This document shows positions 62,861 through 64,000 of a DNA stretch of 64,000 nucleotides, one piece after another. Where the stretch lies: NCBI RefSeq assembly GCF_005502275.1, contig NZ_SWLZ01000002.1, positions 360,531 through 424,530 on the forward strand, read 5' to 3'. The number at the start of each line of letters is the position of its first letter. Position 1 is the first letter of the stretch. Under the pieces are notes generated by a model. That model saw only the letters and a program-made list of their open reading frames with translations. It was not told the DNA's origin and did not search any database. The position numbers and the translations under genes were made by a program. Source of the DNA: Robertmurraya siralis. Its GTDB lineage: Bacteria > Bacillota > Bacilli > Bacillales > Cytobacillaceae.

Positions 62861-62966
62861 AAATCGAGGAATTATGAATAGATGGACGAATTATTTGTAA
62901 GATGGACGAATGTTTGTGAAGTGGGCGAACATGTCTAGATGGACAAATGTTTGTGAAGTGGGCCAA
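62861..62966. repeat. Phased GATGGACGAAT-like array
   Basis: Units start at 62861 (AAATCGAGGAATT), 62880 (AGATGGACGAATT), 62900 (AGATGGACGAATG), 62920 (AGTGGGCGAAC), 62937 (AGATGGACAAATG) and 62957 (AGTGGGCCAATT), i.e. spacings of 19, 20, 20, 17 and 20 bases. TTTGTGA or TTTGTAA often ends a unit. Confidence 0.75.
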
Positions 62967-63101
62967 TTATTGTTTTATGCAAACACAACATTCCCGGATT
63001 TTGTGTTTGATTGCAGCAGGTTACTTGTCACTGCAGCGAGGGTGGGGAGGGTTGAGGTGATTACATAGGGATTATTTGTGGATTTTACGATTTTGGCAAG
63101 G

Positions 63102-63213
63102 ATTGCGCTTGTTGTGCCTTCGATTGCGCCTATTCGTGGCTTGATTGCGCTTGTTTTTCACCTGATTGCGCCGATCTAAGGCATAATTGCGCGTTTTTCA
63201 ATGCTTATTGCGC
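63102..63213. repeat. Helically phased ATTGCGC array, exact 21-bp period
   Basis: ATTGCGC starts at 63102, 63123, 63144, 63165, 63186 and 63207, five spacings of exactly 21 bases. The 14-base spacers are otherwise unrelated, apart from a preceding G in four of six. It lies between the 5S-fragment tandem and yebE. Confidence 0.9.
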
Positions 63214-63283
63214 ATCTCGCCATTTCAGCCACACTTGGGATCAAAAAAAGAGCACCCATCATATGGGATACTCTTTTTACTTC

Positions 63284-63358
63284 GCCCAGCAACGTCCCAC
63301 TCTCACAAGGGATCGTCCCCTCACTACCATCGGCGCCGAAGCTTCACTTCCGTGTTCG
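63284..63358 (-). pseudogene. 5S rRNA fragment, distal copy
   Basis: It matches the 3' half of the 5S gene at 63878-63995 (GGAAGT.AAGCTTC, CGCCGATGGTAGTGAGGGG, GAGAGT.GGACGTTGC with changes). Upstream of GAACACGGAAG-like sequence the match fades into AGCCGACTCC, so it cannot fold as 5S. Confidence 0.7.
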
Positions 63359-63391
63359 GAGTCGGCTGTCTATCACCTTCGGATCTCTTCG

Positions 63392-63532
63392 TCAGCTTCG
63401 TTCCTTCCGTCCTCGTGTACATCGTACACTCCGGGCTTCACTCTCTTGTTTCCTCGACCTCCTCGGTTCTAGCCACCCTCCGGTTTCTGCTTTTGATTTT
63501 ACTGGCGTTTTATTTCTTGTCCTTACGGACAT
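63392..63532 (-). CDS. 46-residue arginine/lysine-rich frame, copy 2
   Basis: It reads MSVRTRNKTPVKSKAETGG, then WLEPRRSRKQESEARSVRC and TRGRKERS. It is the same as copy 1 except for KQESE in place of KRERE, and remains open. No ribosome binding site precedes the ATG, which lies only a few bases after the terminator hairpin. Either a small basic protein or a side effect of repeat conservation. Not a member of a family with known function. Confidence 0.25.
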   Translation of the reverse strand: MSVRTRNKTPVKSKAETGGWLEPRRSRKQESEARSVRCTRGRKERS

Positions 63533-63580
63533 TCAGATCAAAAAAAGAGCACCCATCATTTTGGATACTCTTTTTCCTTT

Positions 63581-63655
63581 GCCCGGCAACGTCCTACTCT
63601 CACAAGGGGACAGCCCCTCACTACCATCGGCGCCGAAGCTTCACTTCCGTGCTCG
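63581..63655 (-). pseudogene. 5S rRNA fragment, proximal copy
   Basis: It has a conserved 3' half of 5S rRNA (CGCCGATGGTAGTGAGGGG, CTGTCCCCTTGTGAGAGTAG identical to the true gene), while the 5' half is replaced or strongly diverged (GATAGACAGCCGACTCCGAG). A terminator copy follows at about 63545-63575. Confidence 0.75.
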
Positions 63656-63688
63656 GAGTCGGCTGTCTATCACCTTCGGATCTCTTCG

Positions 63689-63829
63689 TCAGCTTCGTTC
63701 CTTCCGTCCTCGTGTACATCGTACACTCCGGGCTTCCCTCTCTCGCTTCCTCGACCTCCTCGGTTCTAGCCACCCTCCGGTTTCTGCTTTTGATTTTACT
63801 GGCGTTTTATTTCTTGTCCTTACGGACAT
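63689..63829 (-). CDS. 46-residue arginine/lysine-rich frame, copy 1
   Basis: It reads MSVRTRNKTPVKSKAETGG, then WLEPRRSRKREREARSVRC and TRGRKERS: strongly basic, 15 or more Arg/Lys. The ATG is six bases past the terminator T-run of the rRNA operon, without a ribosome binding site, so expression would need read-through. GTGTAC/GTACAC forms a small palindrome in its second half. Doubtful as a gene; recorded because the same frame is kept open in both tandem units. Confidence 0.25.
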   Translation of the reverse strand: MSVRTRNKTPVKSKAETGGWLEPRRSRKREREARSVRCTRGRKERS

Positions 63830-63841
63830 TCAGATCAAAAA

Positions 63842-63869
63842 AAGAGCACCCATCATATGGGATACTCTT
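63842..63869 (-). terminator. rRNA operon terminator
   Basis: On the minus strand AAGAGTATCCCAT pairs with ATGGGTGCTCTT, a three-base loop, then TTTTTTTGATC. It stands eight bases after the 5S 3' end. Confidence 0.85.
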
Positions 63870-63877
63870 TTTACTTC

Positions 63878-63995
<118 letters not shown>

Positions 63996-64000
63996 TATTT

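Larger units (their letters stand above)
63241..63834 (-). repeat. Two tandem 297-bp units derived from the rRNA operon end
   Basis: TCAAAAAAAGAGCACCCATC starts at 63241, 63538 and 63835, so the period is exactly 297. Units 63241-63537 and 63538-63834 are nearly identical. The third start leads into the terminator and the true 5S gene. Read on the minus strand each unit holds a 46-codon frame, a 5S-like segment whose 3' half is well conserved, and a copy of the rRNA-operon terminator. A long plus-strand frame (63187-63933) is open only because 297 is a multiple of three. Confidence 0.9.

Noticed and set aside
62676..63213. Possible CRISPR array
   Set aside because: Recurring words are only 4-11 bases with 20-21 bp period; CRISPR repeats are 23 bases or more with similar-length spacers, and no cas gene is present.

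Overview
The window is chromosomal DNA of a low-GC Gram-positive spore-former of the family Bacillaceae. Evidence: the order yebE, yebG, purEKBCSQLFMNHD, yerA, yerB, yerC, pcrB, pcrA, ligA, camS(yerH), gatCAB, dgkB and rlmCD matches the purine/ligase/GatCAB region of Bacillus subtilis, with AGGAGG-type ribosome binding sites and B. subtilis-like leaders. The genus cannot be fixed from sequence alone.

Layout. (a) 1-1610: broken remnant of a prophage replication module (phage family-A DNA polymerase, DUF2815, the tail of DUF2800) joined head-to-head to the tail of an unrelated gene. (b) 1611-6818: accessory island. Two ~490-bp direct repeats and a shorter third relative bracket a cassette with a Vat-type acetyltransferase, a GNAT acetyltransferase, an alpha/beta hydrolase and a divergent TetR regulator. 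(c) 6819-17038: rlmCD, a complete seven-gene Mrp Na+/H+ antiporter operon, a divergent KdpD-like Usp-domain protein, a catalytic-domain-only tyrosine recombinase, and dgkB. In B. subtilis dgkB and rlmCD are neighbours, so this block interrupts them here. (d) 17203-21124: a translationally coupled ECF sigma/anti-sigma/two-membrane-protein operon, and plsY. (e) 21702-33686: thioredoxin-like protein, gatCAB, adhA with divergent MerR-family adhR, yueI, a small membrane protein, isocitrate lyase, a CaCA-type cation exchanger and P5C dehydrogenase. (f) 33920-37237: a KatX-like catalase, small membrane proteins and two decayed genes (a frameshifted Nudix hydrolase and a small membrane protein with an in-frame TGA). 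(g) 37350-47069: camS, ligA, pcrA, pcrB, yerC, yerB, yerA. (h) 47431-61970: a DUF2892 protein, a 37-codon small membrane protein overlapping the 3' end of purD, and the purE-to-purD operon on the minus strand behind two PurBoxes, a promoter and a guanine-type riboswitch with terminator. (i) 61777-64000: yebG, yebE, a gene-free tract with three short-motif arrays, a 297-bp tandem repeat carrying 5S rRNA fragments and a 46-codon basic frame, and a 5S rRNA gene ending an rRNA operon that enters from the right.

The most unusual signal is a set of intergenic arrays in which a short word recurs at a two-helical-turn period. ATTGCGC occurs six times at exactly 21 bp (63102-63213). TTCCGGAAT occurs five times at 20-21 bp (31927-32019). 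GATGGACGAAT-like and TTGC words recur at about 20 bp (62861-62966, 62676-62760). A degenerate unit recurs at exactly 52 bp (21361-21620). The words differ between arrays but the helical phasing is shared. They sit between convergent genes or behind the rRNA operon, and I know of no family that explains them. Second are the 297-bp tandem 5S fragments, and third the nested-inverted-repeat family around the Vat cassette.
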